Shown: one piece after another, positions 16,990 to 25,264 of the stretch
Position numbering within the stretch: position 1 is the stretch's first letter
Layout of the letters: each line of letters opens with the position of its first letter
Assembly (NCBI RefSeq): GCF_030315685.1
Contig: NZ_JASXSI010000013.1
Coordinates: forward strand, 62,001-126,000
Reading direction: 5' to 3'
DNA length: 64,000 nt
Origin: Gordonia sp. ABSL11-1
Lineage (GTDB): Bacteria > Actinomycetota > Actinomycetes > Mycobacteriales > Mycobacteriaceae
Position numbers and translations under genes: made by a program
Notes under the pieces: generated by a model
Databases searched by the model: none
Told to the model about the DNA's origin: nothing
What the model saw: the letters and a program-made list of their open reading frames with translations, nothing else

Positions 16990-18305
16990 GCGGTCACCCG
17001 CGACGGTGTGGCCGGCGCCCAGGAAGCGCCGAGTCGTTCGGCTGCCCGTGCACCCGAGAGCGCGCCGTCCTCGTGGAAACCCCACCCGTGATATGCGCCG
17101 GCGAAGACGATGTCGTCGGTACACGCATCAGGGAGAAGCGCTTGTGCAGCAACGGAATCTGTGGTGTAGACCGGATGCTCGTAGGTCATCTCGGCGATCA
17201 CCGTGGACTCGTCGACGAGATCGGTGCGCCCCATCGTCACCAGCATGCGCGGAGTGGGATTCGGTAGCCGCATGAGCCGGGTGAGGTCGTAGGTGACCGC
17301 CACATCCGAACCGTCGGTACGGATCTGATAGTTCCACGATGCCCACGCGCGCTGTGCTCGTGGCAGGAGCGAGATGTCGGAGTGCAGCACTGCGGGTTTG
17401 ACCGAGTACGGGATCGCCGACAGCACACGCTGCTGGATCGGGGTCGGCGACGCGAGCATGGTGAGTGCCTGGTGCGGATGGGTGGCGATGGCGACCGCGT
17501 CGAAATCCTCGACGGCGCCGTCGGTGCCGATCTGCACGCCACCACCGGGACGGGGCCGCACCGATCGGACCGGTGTCCCCTGACGGACCGTTCCGCCGGC
17601 ATCGGTGATGCGGGCCTGGATCTTCTCGACGTAGCGCGCCGACCCATCGCTCACCGTGCGCCATGTCGGTGAGCCGAACACCGACAGCATGCCGTGGTGT
17701 TGGAGGAAGGTGAACAGGTATCGCGCCGGGTAGTCGGCGGCGACATCCGCGTCGCACGACCAGACGGCGGCGACGAGCGGGACGAGGAAGTTGTCGACGA
17801 AGTAGGGCGAGAAGTTCTCGCGCACCACGAACTCCGACAGCGGCTCGTCGGAGTCCGGGGCGTCGAGAAGGGCACGCGCGGATCGATGGAATCGGGTGAT
17901 CTCGGCGAGCATCCGGAGATATCGGCCGCGCGTCAGGGTGCGGGCGGTCGGGAGGAGACCGCGGATGCCCTTGGCGCCGGCGTACTCGAGGCCGGTGATC
18001 TCCGACCGGACCGACATCGACATGTCGGTCTCCTGCGTGGCGACACCCAGGTCGTCGAACAGGCGCAGCAAGGTCGGGTAGGTCCGGTCGTTGTGCACGA
18101 TGAAACCGGTGTCGACAGGGACGACGCTGCCGTCGGGGAACGCCACCTCATGGGTGTGGGCATGGCCACCGAGGCGGTCGTCCGCCTCGAACACGGTGAC
18201 CCGGTCCGCGGCGCTGAGGAGGTGTGCAGCGGTGAGCCCGGACACACCCGCGCCGACGACCGCGACCGATCGGGGAGCCGACCGGGAGGACACGGAAATG
18301 TTCAT
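16986..18305 (-). CDS. FAD-dependent amine oxidase-like protein (Rv0449c-like)
   Basis: A 439-residue flavoprotein. The dinucleotide-binding motif VVGAGVSGLTAAHLL (about residues 15-29) and DRLGGHAHTHEV (about 43-54) bind FAD, and DDIVFAGAYHGWGFHEDGALSGARAAE near the C-terminus is the second FAD contact typical of the family. It resembles fatty-acid desaturase/cyclopropane-associated oxidoreductases and leads the sigK operon. ATG 18305 is probably the transcript 5-prime end: a SigK-type -10 lies 7 nt upstream, which predicts a leaderless mRNA. The substrate is unproven; oxidation or reduction of an acyl chain for the adjacent methyltransferase is plausible. Confidence 0.85.
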   Translation of the reverse strand: MNISVSSRSAPRSVAVVGAGVSGLTAAHLLSAADRVTVFEADDRLGGHAHTHEVAFPDGSVVPVDTGFIVHNDRTYPTLLRLFDDLGVATQETDMSMSVRSEITGLEYAGAKGIRGLLPTARTLTRGRYLRMLAEITRFHRSARALLDAPDSDEPLSEFVVRENFSPYFVDNFLVPLVAAVWSCDADVAADYPARYLFTFLQHHGMLSVFGSPTWRTVSDGSARYVEKIQARITDAGGTVRQGTPVRSVRPRPGGGVQIGTDGAVEDFDAVAIATHPHQALTMLASPTPIQQRVLSAIPYSVKPAVLHSDISLLPRAQRAWASWNYQIRTDGSDVAVTYDLTRLMRLPNPTPRMLVTMGRTDLVDESTVIAEMTYEHPVYTTDSVAAQALLPDACTDDIVFAGAYHGWGFHEDGALSGARAAERLGASWAPATPSRVTA

Positions 18306-18312
18306 GCCCGGT

Positions 18313-18339
18313 GTTCGGTACCGACCGCGGTCCGGATGG
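18313..18339 (-). promoter_or_regulatory. Candidate SigK-dependent promoter of the sigK operon
   Basis: On the minus strand CCATCC (18339-18334) and CCGAAC (18318-18313) are separated by 15 bp. The mycobacterial SigK consensus, as I recall it, is CCATCC and CCGAAT with 16-17 bp, so the boxes match 6/6 and 5/6 but the spacing is one or two short. The -10 ends 7 nt before ATG 18305. It would make the operon autoregulated. Confidence 0.5.
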
Positions 18340-18386
18340 GTCCGAATCGCCCGGTGACCTCGGGTTGGTCCGCCGTCCCGATCCGC

Positions 18387-18803
18387 TCAGTACTGGGTGG
18401 CCCCGATCGGACCGCCGGCCCGGATGTCCTGATCGGTGGAGACGATCTGGGCGCCGAGCGGCAACAGCGAGACGGGCACCATCTTGAAGCTCGCGATGCC
18501 GAGCGGGATGCCGATGATGGTCAGGCACATCGCGATCCCCGTCCCGATGTGACCGATGGCCAGCCAGATGCCGGCGACGACTAGCCAGATGATGTTGCCG
18601 ACCAGGGACATCGTGCCGGCCGTCGGCTTGCGCACGACGGTTCGGCCGAACGGCCACAGGGCGTAGTTGGCCATCCGGAACGAGGCGATGCCGAACGGGA
18701 TGGTGATGATCAGGATGCAGCAGATGATCCCGGCCACCGCGTAGCCGATCGCCATCCACACGCCACAGAGCAAGAGCCAGATCACGTTGAGGATCGTCTT
18801 CAT
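18387..18803 (-). CDS. YccF family inner-membrane protein
   Basis: A 138-residue membrane protein consisting of two copies of the YccF domain, each with hydrophobic helices and the signature IITIPFGIASFRMANYALWPFG (first) and IGIPLGIASFKMVPVSLLPLG (second). The function of YccF proteins is unknown. ATG 18803 begins the family sequence; the frame stays open to 18872 but the extra residues are Arg-rich and unlike the family. It lies upstream of the sigK operon on the same strand with 81 bp between, which contain the candidate SigK promoter, so it is probably a separate unit. Confidence 0.8.
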   Translation of the reverse strand: MKTILNVIWLLLCGVWMAIGYAVAGIICCILIITIPFGIASFRMANYALWPFGRTVVRKPTAGTMSLVGNIIWLVVAGIWLAIGHIGTGIAMCLTIIGIPLGIASFKMVPVSLLPLGAQIVSTDQDIRAGGPIGATQY

Positions 18804-18894
18804 GCGTCCATTGTCCGCCGCCGCGCGAGTGCGCGTCGCCGAACGGACGCCACGACCCCGTGTGGGGACCACCTGTGCCGGTTACCCTGACGCC

Positions 18895-19140
18895 ATGGCC
18901 GATCGGGGACGCGAAGCGGTGTGGGCGGTGATCACCACGCTCGTGCTGGTCGTCCGCCTGATCGCGACGATCGCCCTCGTGCTGCTCACGATCGGCTGGG
19001 CGTTGATGTCGGTGCGCGGGTCGATGGACAACTCGTTCCTCTGGCCGGCCGTGATCACCGCCGCGGTCCTGGTGGTGAGCACGTACCTGTACAGCCTTCT
19101 GCGCGCCCGGTACCCGCGCCGCAACGGCTGGATTCCGTAG
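18895..19140 (+). CDS. Small two-helix membrane protein
   Basis: An 81-residue hypothetical protein with two transmembrane segments (about residues 10-38 and 48-68) and a basic C-terminus (LLRARYPRRNGWIP), which predicts both ends in the cytoplasm. ATG 18895 is leaderless: TACCCT at 18883-18888 ends 6 nt before it. A longer frame from 18787 is antisense to the yccF promoter region and is rejected. I do not recognise the family. It is divergent from yccF and convergent with the TIGR03086 gene across a repeat-bearing 130-bp gap. Confidence 0.65.
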   Translation: MADRGREAVWAVITTLVLVVRLIATIALVLLTIGWALMSVRGSMDNSFLWPAVITAAVLVVSTYLYSLLRARYPRRNGWIP

Positions 19141-19178
19141 GGCGGGCACACGGGCGCGGGTACAGGCAACGGGTTCGT

Positions 19179-19255
19179 CCCCCGGGTATCACCTCGTCCG
19201 CCACGGGCTCGCGGCGGACGATGCGATACCTGGGGAAAGATGCGATACCCGGGGG
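19179..19255. repeat. Inverted and direct GATACC(C/T)GGGG boxes between convergent genes
   Basis: CCCCCGGGTATC (19179-19190) is a perfect 12-bp inverted complement of GATACCCGGGGG (19244-19255). A further direct copy GATGCGATACC-TGGGG begins at 19220, 19 bp before GATGCGATACC-CGGGG at 19239. The region lies between two convergent stop codons, so a bidirectional terminator or a small dispersed repeat are both possible. Confidence 0.5.
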
Positions 19256-19270
19256 AGGAGATCGGCGTGA

Positions 19271-19858
19271 TCAGGCGGCGGAGCGGCCGAGCCGGGCCAG
19301 CAGTCTGGTCTGGCGGTCGGCGTCGGCGGGCGCCTCGACGCCCGCTGCGCACACCCCGTCGCTGTACAGCGCGGGGCCGAAACCGTCTGCCGCCGTTTCC
19401 ATCATGGTCAGCTCGTCGTCGGTGAACCGCAGGTCCCGACCGGCCGCGGTCGCGACGTCCCAACGATGCGCCACCATGTCGAAACCGTAGAACCTGAGCA
19501 GGGTCTCACCGACGGTGGTCGGTCCGAAGTGGCCGTCGAAGGCCTTCTCCCCGACGGCCGGGTCGGCCAGTCGGTCGGCGACGACGGCGCTGTGCGTGCG
19601 CCAGGCCGCCGCGGGGTCGTCGAGGGAGGGCCCGTCGCCGAGGTCGACGTCGTGGCCGGCGAAGAAGTCGCGTTGGGTGTCGATCACGTGGCCGACCACC
19701 TCCCGTGCGGTCCAGGCGTCACAGGGGGACGGCGCGGACCAGGCATCCGCGTCGACGGCGTCGAGGACGTCGCCGAATCCGTCGGCGAGTCGTCGGAACC
19801 GGGTGGAGAGGTCGTCGAGATCATGGTCGTCGGGTGCGATGTCGGATGAAGTGGTCAT
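19271..19858 (-). CDS. TIGR03086 family metal-binding protein (mycothiol-dependent isomerase-like)
   Basis: A 195-residue DinB-fold protein of the TIGR03086 / maleylpyruvate isomerase N-terminal group. SAPSPCDAWTAREVVGHVID (about residues 40-60) contains the first metal-ligand histidine, and FYGFDMVAHRWDVATAAGRD (about 123-142) the second and third positions (HRWD is the family hallmark). Such proteins are zinc enzymes thought to use mycothiol or to transfer small groups; the specific reaction is unknown. ATG 19858 is the only convincing start. It is divergent from the AraC regulator with 37 bp between, so the regulator may control it. Confidence 0.8.
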   Translation of the reverse strand: MTTSSDIAPDDHDLDDLSTRFRRLADGFGDVLDAVDADAWSAPSPCDAWTAREVVGHVIDTQRDFFAGHDVDLGDGPSLDDPAAAWRTHSAVVADRLADPAVGEKAFDGHFGPTTVGETLLRFYGFDMVAHRWDVATAAGRDLRFTDDELTMMETAADGFGPALYSDGVCAAGVEAPADADRQTRLLARLGRSAA

Positions 19859-19895
19859 GATGGAAACCTAACGACGGCGACCGGAGTGGCGATTG

Positions 19896-20738
19896 ATGAA
19901 ACCCGACAGATCGGGATCGGCGGGAACGCGCATCGACGACGTCGAACGCGCACACCTCGTCGACCCCGCGGACACCTCGTTCAGCATCGGGCGCTGGGCA
20001 CCGTCGCCAGACCTGACGGATCTGGTCCGCCGGTTCTGGGTGCCGACCTGGTCGGTGCCGCCGGGTACGTCCGCGCCGCAGCGGGTGCTGCAGTACCCCG
20101 TGTGCCTGATCGTGGTGACGGGCGACTACTCGAGGTTCTACGGGCCGACGTCCGGGTTGTCGGAGACGGAACTGACCGGCGACGGGTGGGCGATCGGCAC
20201 CATGCTCGCGCCGGCCGCCGGGTCGGTGATCACCGGGGGCCCGGTCGCCGAGTGGACGGACCGCCATGACGATCTCTCCGTCGTCGCCGGCGGCCGATCG
20301 TTGACCGCGGACATCCGGACGCTCATGGCCACCGATCCGCACGACCCGTCCGCCCAGCACGAGGCGACAGACCTGGTCGAGGCCTGGATTCGGCCGCTGC
20401 TCCCTGCCGACGACGACGGCATGCTCATCAACGCCATCGTCGAGTTCGTCGAGAACGATTCGACCGTCACCTCCGTGACCCAGATCTGCGACCGCTTCCA
20501 CGTCACCGAACGCACGCTGCAGCGGCTGACCCAGCGACGGCTCGGCCTCACCCCGAAATGGTTGATCCAGCGCAGGCGGCTGCACGAGGCCGCCGAGCGG
20601 CTCCGCGGGCCCGACACGACGCTGGCGATGATCGCCGCAGAACTCGGGTATGCCGACGAGGCGCACCTCGTGCGGGACTTCCGGACTGTCACCGGGTTGA
20701 CCCCGGGCCGGTTCGCGGCACGTTTCGACCAGGCGTGA
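19896..20738 (+). CDS. AraC family transcriptional regulator (DUF6597 N-terminal domain)
   Basis: A 280-residue regulator. About residues 20-120 form a small ligand-sensing domain (RFWVPTWSVPPGTSAPQRVLQY is typical of DUF6597-containing AraC proteins). About 175-270 contain two helix-turn-helix units: VTQICDRFHVTERTLQRLTQ and LAMIAAELGYADEAHLVRDF. ATG 19896 follows GGAG at 9 nt; the preceding TTG is in frame but not needed. It diverges from the TIGR03086 gene with only 37 bp between, which suggests a shared operator and control of that gene. Confidence 0.85.
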   Translation: MKPDRSGSAGTRIDDVERAHLVDPADTSFSIGRWAPSPDLTDLVRRFWVPTWSVPPGTSAPQRVLQYPVCLIVVTGDYSRFYGPTSGLSETELTGDGWAIGTMLAPAAGSVITGGPVAEWTDRHDDLSVVAGGRSLTADIRTLMATDPHDPSAQHEATDLVEAWIRPLLPADDDGMLINAIVEFVENDSTVTSVTQICDRFHVTERTLQRLTQRRLGLTPKWLIQRRRLHEAAERLRGPDTTLAMIAAELGYADEAHLVRDFRTVTGLTPGRFAARFDQA

Positions 20739-20775
20739 TGGCGGGGGTCGGCCCGAACGATCGACTACGCTGGCA

Positions 20776-20797
20776 TGATGGGATGTTGCTCCCATCA
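20776..20797 (+). promoter_or_regulatory. Perfect 8-bp inverted repeat with 6-nt loop
   Basis: TGATGGGA-N6-TCCCATCA lies 37 bp after the AraC gene and about 50 bp before the GAF regulator. It has no U-tract, so it may be either a weak terminator or an operator; TACGCT at 20765-20770 just upstream could be a -10 box, which would favour an operator reading. Confidence 0.35.
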
Positions 20798-20848
20798 CAG
20801 TTGGCGCGGCGTGATCCGGATACGGATGTGGCCATTGACGGAGGACGA

Positions 20849-22123
20849 ATGAGCGATTCCGCCTCGACATCGTCGCGCGTCCGTCGTGCCTACGAGGACT
20901 TTCTGTCGGGGATCACCCCGGCCGATGATTCGGTGCGGTCGGTCGTCCGTGATTCGTGGGCCCGTTCGATCCAGCGCGGGGTCGATCCCGGCGACGTCGT
21001 GCCCGAGAGCGACACCACGTCGATGTCGGCGACCGAGTTCGCCGAGTACCGCGACGCGCATCCGATCACTGCGGTGCGACCGCTCGTACAGTCACTCATG
21101 CTCGACGACATCGCCGACTCCGGTGTGGTCGTCGCCCTGACCGATCAGGCCGGGCGGCTGCTGTGGGTGGAGGGCGCGACCGATGCCCGCGACCGTGCGG
21201 CAGACATCAACTTCGTCGAGGGATCGATGTGGAGTGAGGAGATCGTCGGCACCAACGCGCCGGGACTGGCCCTCGCCGTCGACCGTGGCGTCCAGGTCGT
21301 CGGGCCTGAACACTTCGCCGGCGCGGTCCAGGAATGGAGCTGTGCCGCGGCCCCCGTGCACGATCCGATCACCGGACATGTCATCGGCGTCATCGACGTC
21401 ACCGGCGGGCGTGAGGTCGCCGCTCCGTTCGCGTTGGCCGCCGTGCGATCCGTTGTCGCAGCGGTGGAACGTGAACTGCATTCGCGGGCAGTAGATCTCG
21501 CCGATCCGTCGACGTTCGTCGCGGAGAGTGGTGCCCGACTGACCGTTCTCGGCGGTTCGTATCGCTGGCGTCGCGCGGGCGACGGCTCTCCGGAGCGCGC
21601 CTTGTCGCGGCGGCACGCGGAGATCCTGCTCCTGCTGCAGGCATATCCCGAAGGGCTCAATACCGAGCAGCTCGCCGTCATGCTCGCCGAGGACGGAGTC
21701 GACCCGGTCACGGTCCGCGCCGAGATCTCCCGCCTGCGTAGGGATCTCGGCGCCGACGTGGTGGAGTCCCGTCCCTACCGACTCACGGTGGCACTGGTGT
21801 CCGACGTCTCCGAGATCCGCGACCGGGTCGCGGGCGGAGGTGATCTGAGCGCGGTGATCGAGGTCCTGGGGCGTGGTGGACTGCTCGCCGAGTCGTCGGC
21901 ACCGGGGGTCGCCGAGGTGTTCGAGGAACTACGCGAGGATCTGCGCTCCCGGATCATCGCCGAGGGTGACGTCGGCGCGCTGCGCAAGTGGACGTCGTCG
22001 GCGCACGGTCGGGACGACCTCGCCGCGTGGCGTCGCCTCGAGCGCCGGCTGCCGCCCGGTCATCCCGACCGGCCCGTCGTCGGCGGACGAATCCGACTGC
22101 TGGACAAGCGCTACGGAGTCTGA
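20849..22123 (+). CDS. GAF domain-containing transcriptional regulator (AcoR N-terminal-like)
   Basis: A 424-residue protein. The first ~240 residues match the sensor part of acetoin/glycerol activators: a helical start (AYEDFLSGITPADDSVRSVVRDSWARS) and a GAF domain with INFVEGSMWSEEIVGTNAPG and HFAGAVQEWSCAAAPVHDP. It lacks the AAA+ and Fis domains of sigma-54 activators; instead a winged-helix-like region (LSRRHAEILLLLQAYPEGL, VTVRAEISRLRRDLG) covers about residues 255-330. ATG 20849 has GGAGG 5 nt upstream; an open frame reaching back to 20558 overlaps the AraC gene. The target is unknown; in actinobacteria such genes usually adjoin aldehyde dehydrogenases, absent here. It overlaps the convergent YihY gene by 13 bp. 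Confidence 0.75.
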   Translation: MSDSASTSSRVRRAYEDFLSGITPADDSVRSVVRDSWARSIQRGVDPGDVVPESDTTSMSATEFAEYRDAHPITAVRPLVQSLMLDDIADSGVVVALTDQAGRLLWVEGATDARDRAADINFVEGSMWSEEIVGTNAPGLALAVDRGVQVVGPEHFAGAVQEWSCAAAPVHDPITGHVIGVIDVTGGREVAAPFALAAVRSVVAAVERELHSRAVDLADPSTFVAESGARLTVLGGSYRWRRAGDGSPERALSRRHAEILLLLQAYPEGLNTEQLAVMLAEDGVDPVTVRAEISRLRRDLGADVVESRPYRLTVALVSDVSEIRDRVAGGGDLSAVIEVLGRGGLLAESSAPGVAEVFEELREDLRSRIIAEGDVGALRKWTSSAHGRDDLAAWRRLERRLPPGHPDRPVVGGRIRLLDKRYGV

Positions 22124-23208
22124 TCCCGCGTCACCGGGTGGATCGCATCGCGGTGGATCACGTCGGAATCGGTCGTCGACGGAGCTGTTGAGCCCGCGTC
22201 CTCGGGCTGGGTCGCCTCGTGAGTCTCGTCGGCCCCGTGGCCAGCGGCCGGGTTGTCGAAGGTGACCGCGATGTCCTGGAATCCTTTGCTGCGCTGGGCT
22301 TGCGCCTGCGCGGCGTAGGCGGCCTCGTCGCCCGCGGTGAGTTGGACGTTGTCGGTGAACGGCGTGAGCAACGACCGTGGGAAGAGCTTGTCGACGCGAA
22401 CCGTGTTGAACTCGAGGCACATCACCATCAGCAGTGCCGCGATGTACAGGAACGCCAGCAGACCGAGCACCACCGCGAAGACCCCGTTGGTCGCGCTCGC
22501 ATTGCCGATGACGTGCTGGACGTAGACGCTGCCGAACGATTGCAGCACCTGCCAGCCGACGGCGGCGGCGAAGGCGCCCGGCAGTACCTGGCGGACGCTG
22601 ACGTCGCGGGCCGTGCCGATCCGGAACGCGGCGGTGAACACGCCCGTGTTCAGCACTACCGAGCCGATGATCGCGAATGCCCGCCCGACCGTGCCCAATT
22701 CGAACGCCGCGGAGACTCCGTTGATGACGGTCAGCCCGATGACCGCCGTGCCCACCGTCGAGAGCAGGACCAATCCGCGCAGGCGTGCGCGGATCGGGTC
22801 GGGGCGTTCATTGCGCGGAACCGCCCACACCGTGTTCATCGCGTTCTGCGCCGCGACCGCCACGCCCAACCCGCCGTACAGCGATCCGAGCACACCGATG
22901 GTGATGGCGGGGACCCCGCCACTCAGCTGCTCGGGCTGCTCGAGCTGGCCGCCGATCACCGGGATCTGACTCAAAGCCGAGTCCAGAATGCGTTGCTGGA
23001 GCTCCGGGTTGTCGGCGAGGACGATGCCGAGACCGGTCGCGAACAGCAGGAGCAGTGGGAACAGCGAGATGAAGGCGTAGTAGGCCATCAATGCCGCGAG
23101 GTAGGCGCCCTGGTCGTCGACGAACTTGTAGACGACCGCGAGCGGGAACCCGGTCGCGGGGTGTCGACGCTGGAAGTCGTCGATGCGCGCGGAGAGCGAC
23201 AACGGCAC
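22111..23208 (-). CDS. YihY/BrkB family membrane protein
   Basis: A 365-residue inner-membrane protein with six predicted transmembrane helices, from about residue 35 to 275. The first helix has the family signature GAYLAALMAYYAFISLFPLLLL, and GSLYGGLGVAVAAQNAMNTVW follows. The last ~85 residues are hydrophilic, acidic and Thr/Ser-rich and probably cytoplasmic. The biochemical role is not established (once misassigned as RNase BN). Start is GTG 23208, with AAGGGA placed very close to it; no better in-frame start is seen. Its 3-prime end overlaps the convergent GAF regulator by 13 bp. Confidence 0.85.
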   Translation of the reverse strand: MPLSLSARIDDFQRRHPATGFPLAVVYKFVDDQGAYLAALMAYYAFISLFPLLLLFATGLGIVLADNPELQQRILDSALSQIPVIGGQLEQPEQLSGGVPAITIGVLGSLYGGLGVAVAAQNAMNTVWAVPRNERPDPIRARLRGLVLLSTVGTAVIGLTVINGVSAAFELGTVGRAFAIIGSVVLNTGVFTAAFRIGTARDVSVRQVLPGAFAAAVGWQVLQSFGSVYVQHVIGNASATNGVFAVVLGLLAFLYIAALLMVMCLEFNTVRVDKLFPRSLLTPFTDNVQLTAGDEAAYAAQAQAQRSKGFQDIAVTFDNPAAGHGADETHEATQPEDAGSTAPSTTDSDVIHRDAIHPVTRDQTP

Positions 23209-23268
23209 TCCCTTCCGTCGTTCCCCCGACGTGGGAGCCCGAGTCTAACGCGGGAGACGACGTGGAGG

Positions 23269-23877
23269 TCAGGACCGTGTCCTCAATGCGTGTAGGACGA
23301 CGTCGTGGGTATGTGCCCCGCCGCCGGCCGCGACACCGCGCTCGCGGGTGTCGTCGGTGATCACCGTCCACCCGTCGCCGAGGAGCGCGGCGACGTCGGC
23401 GGGCTGGAAGTAGTCGTCGGGGTTGCGGCCTTGGGCGCGAACACCTTCGGCCTCGTGTGACACCACCAGGAGGTGCCCGTCGTCGGCGACGGCGTCGAGC
23501 AACCGCTGCACGGTCGCGTCATCGGAACGAGGGATGGGGAAGTACTGCAACGACACCAGGCCGAAGTCGCGACCCGGCACGTCGTCGACGCTCAGATCGG
23601 CGCGTAACCAGGTGATCGCCTCGCGGGTGTCGGTCTCACGGGCCCGGTCGATCGCCACCTGCGAGATGTCCACCGCCGTCACCTGCCAACCGCGATCGGC
23701 GAGCCAACGCGCGTCGGCGCCCTCGCCGGAGCCGACGTCGAGCGCGGTGCCGGCCGGGAGGTCGGAGGCCTCGGCGACGAGTGCGGGATTGACGTCGGCG
23801 GTCCACAATCGGTCGGCGCTCCGATACCGCTCATCCCATTCGGCCGCGGAGTGATCGTCGGGTACGTGCTCGCTCAT
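23269..23877 (-). CDS. Class I SAM-dependent methyltransferase
   Basis: A 202-residue small methyltransferase. The AdoMet-binding motif I is ALDVGSGEGADARWLADRGW (about residues 45-64), followed by VTAVDISQVAIDRA as motif II. WDERYRSADRLWTADVNPALV at the N-terminus places it with tellurite-resistance TehB/thiopurine-like methyltransferases. The substrate is unknown. It is divergent from dinB with 44 bp between start codons, so the LexA-like box at 23907-23922 could also affect it, although it lies well upstream of this start. Confidence 0.8.
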   Translation of the reverse strand: MSEHVPDDHSAAEWDERYRSADRLWTADVNPALVAEASDLPAGTALDVGSGEGADARWLADRGWQVTAVDISQVAIDRARETDTREAITWLRADLSVDDVPGRDFGLVSLQYFPIPRSDDATVQRLLDAVADDGHLLVVSHEAEGVRAQGRNPDDYFQPADVAALLGDGWTVITDDTRERGVAAGGGAHTHDVVLHALRTRS

Positions 23878-23906
23878 GATTCGACCGTAATGTGTCGGAC
23901 CGGCGT

Positions 23907-23922
23907 GCGAACATGTGTTCTA
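23907..23922. promoter_or_regulatory. LexA (SOS) box overlapping the dinB start
   Basis: GCGAAC-ATGT-GTTCTA matches 10 of 12 specified positions of the actinobacterial LexA consensus TCGAAC-N4-GTTCGA, including the invariant GAAC-N4-GTTC core. It covers the possible ATG at 23913 and the first base of the ATG at 23922. A TAATGT box at 23888-23893 would place transcription start near 23900, so bound LexA would block it. Confidence 0.6.
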
Positions 23923-25130
23923 TGCGCATCGAGTGGAAGGAGAGGTCGGAGGCCACGATCCTGCATGCCGACCTGGATTCCTTCTATGCCTCGGTCGAGC
24001 AACGCGACAACCCGGAACTGAGGGGGCGGCCGGTCCTCGTCGGCGGCGGGGTGGTGCTCGCGGCCAGCTACGAGGCGAAGGCCCACGGAGTCCGCACACC
24101 GATGTCCGGGCGCGAGGCGCGGGCGCTGTGTCCGGATGCCATCGAGGTGCCGGCCCGATTCGACGCATACATCGATGCCAGCAAGGCCGTGTTCGAGATC
24201 TTCCACGACATCACCCCCGTGGTCGAGGGGATCTCCGTGGACGAGGCCTTCCTCGACGTCGGCGGGTTGCGGCGCATCAGCGGCTCCCCCGTCGAGATCG
24301 CCGCACGTCTGCGGGCACGGGTGGCCGCCGAGGTCGGACTACCCATCACCGTCGGGATCGCCTGCACCAAGTTCCTCGCCAAGGTCGCCAGTGCTGTGGG
24401 CAAACCCGACGGCCTGCTCGAGGTGCCCGCCGGGACCGAACTGGACTTCCTCCATCCGCTGCCCGTCCGGCGGCTGTGGGGTGTCGGCGCGGTCACCGAG
24501 GCGAAGCTCGCCGACGCCGGGATCCGGTCGGTCGGCGATCTCGCGTCGTTCGGTGAGCACGGTCTGACGAACCTGCTCGGACGCGGGTCAGGGCGGCACC
24601 TCTACGCGCTGTCGATGGCGCGCGACCCGCGCCGTGTCGAGACGGGGCGTCGTCGGAGATCGATCGGTTCGCAGCGCGCGCTCGGCCGGCGCCCCAAGAA
24701 CGAGGCCGACCTCGAAGCGACCCTGGTCGCGATCGTCGAACGGCTCGGCAAGCGTCTGCGTGGCGCCGAACGTCTTTGTCGCACAGTGGTGTTGCGACTC
24801 AGGTTCGACGATTTCGCTCGCGTCACACGGTCGCGATCCTTCATGGAACCGACCGATCGGACCGACGTGATCATGGCCGGGGCCCGCGGTCTGCTCGACG
24901 ACGCGATGCCGCTCATCCGGGATCGCGGATGCACCCTGATCGGGCTGTCGCTCACCAACCTCGACGACCACGACAGCATCCAGCTCACCCTCCCGTTCGA
25001 GGCGGACCACGGTGCGGAACTCGACGTCGCGATGGACCAGCTCCGCGACCGGTTCGGCCGCGACGCAGTGACGCGGGCGGTCCTCGTCGGACGCCATCAC
25101 GGCGACGACGCACCGATGCTGCCGGACTGA
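23922..25130 (+). CDS. dinB: DNA polymerase IV (DinB)
   Basis: A 402-residue Y-family translesion polymerase. Catalytic carboxylates are Asp17 (HADLDSFYASVEQ) and Asp107-Glu108 (GISVDEAFLD); Tyr22 is at the steric-gate position that excludes ribonucleotides. Palm, fingers and thumb end near residue 240 and the little-finger domain follows. QLTLPF near the C-terminus is a beta-clamp-binding motif, so it should act at the replication fork. ATG 23922 is preferred; ATG 23913 is in frame 9 bp earlier. Both lie in or at a LexA-like box, so damage-induced expression is likely, unlike what I recall for mycobacterial dinB genes. Confidence 0.9.
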   Translation: MRIEWKERSEATILHADLDSFYASVEQRDNPELRGRPVLVGGGVVLAASYEAKAHGVRTPMSGREARALCPDAIEVPARFDAYIDASKAVFEIFHDITPVVEGISVDEAFLDVGGLRRISGSPVEIAARLRARVAAEVGLPITVGIACTKFLAKVASAVGKPDGLLEVPAGTELDFLHPLPVRRLWGVGAVTEAKLADAGIRSVGDLASFGEHGLTNLLGRGSGRHLYALSMARDPRRVETGRRRRSIGSQRALGRRPKNEADLEATLVAIVERLGKRLRGAERLCRTVVLRLRFDDFARVTRSRSFMEPTDRTDVIMAGARGLLDDAMPLIRDRGCTLIGLSLTNLDDHDSIQLTLPFEADHGAELDVAMDQLRDRFGRDAVTRAVLVGRHHGDDAPMLPD

Positions 25131-25264
25131 CCGTCATAGACCCTCACTCGCCGACCGAGCCGAGGTCTCGCCTTCGTGGGCGGATGCGGATAGCCTCACC
25201 GTGGATGTGCTTCAGTGAAATGCATCCAGTTTGGTAAATGCTCTGAGATACCGAGAGGGAGATC

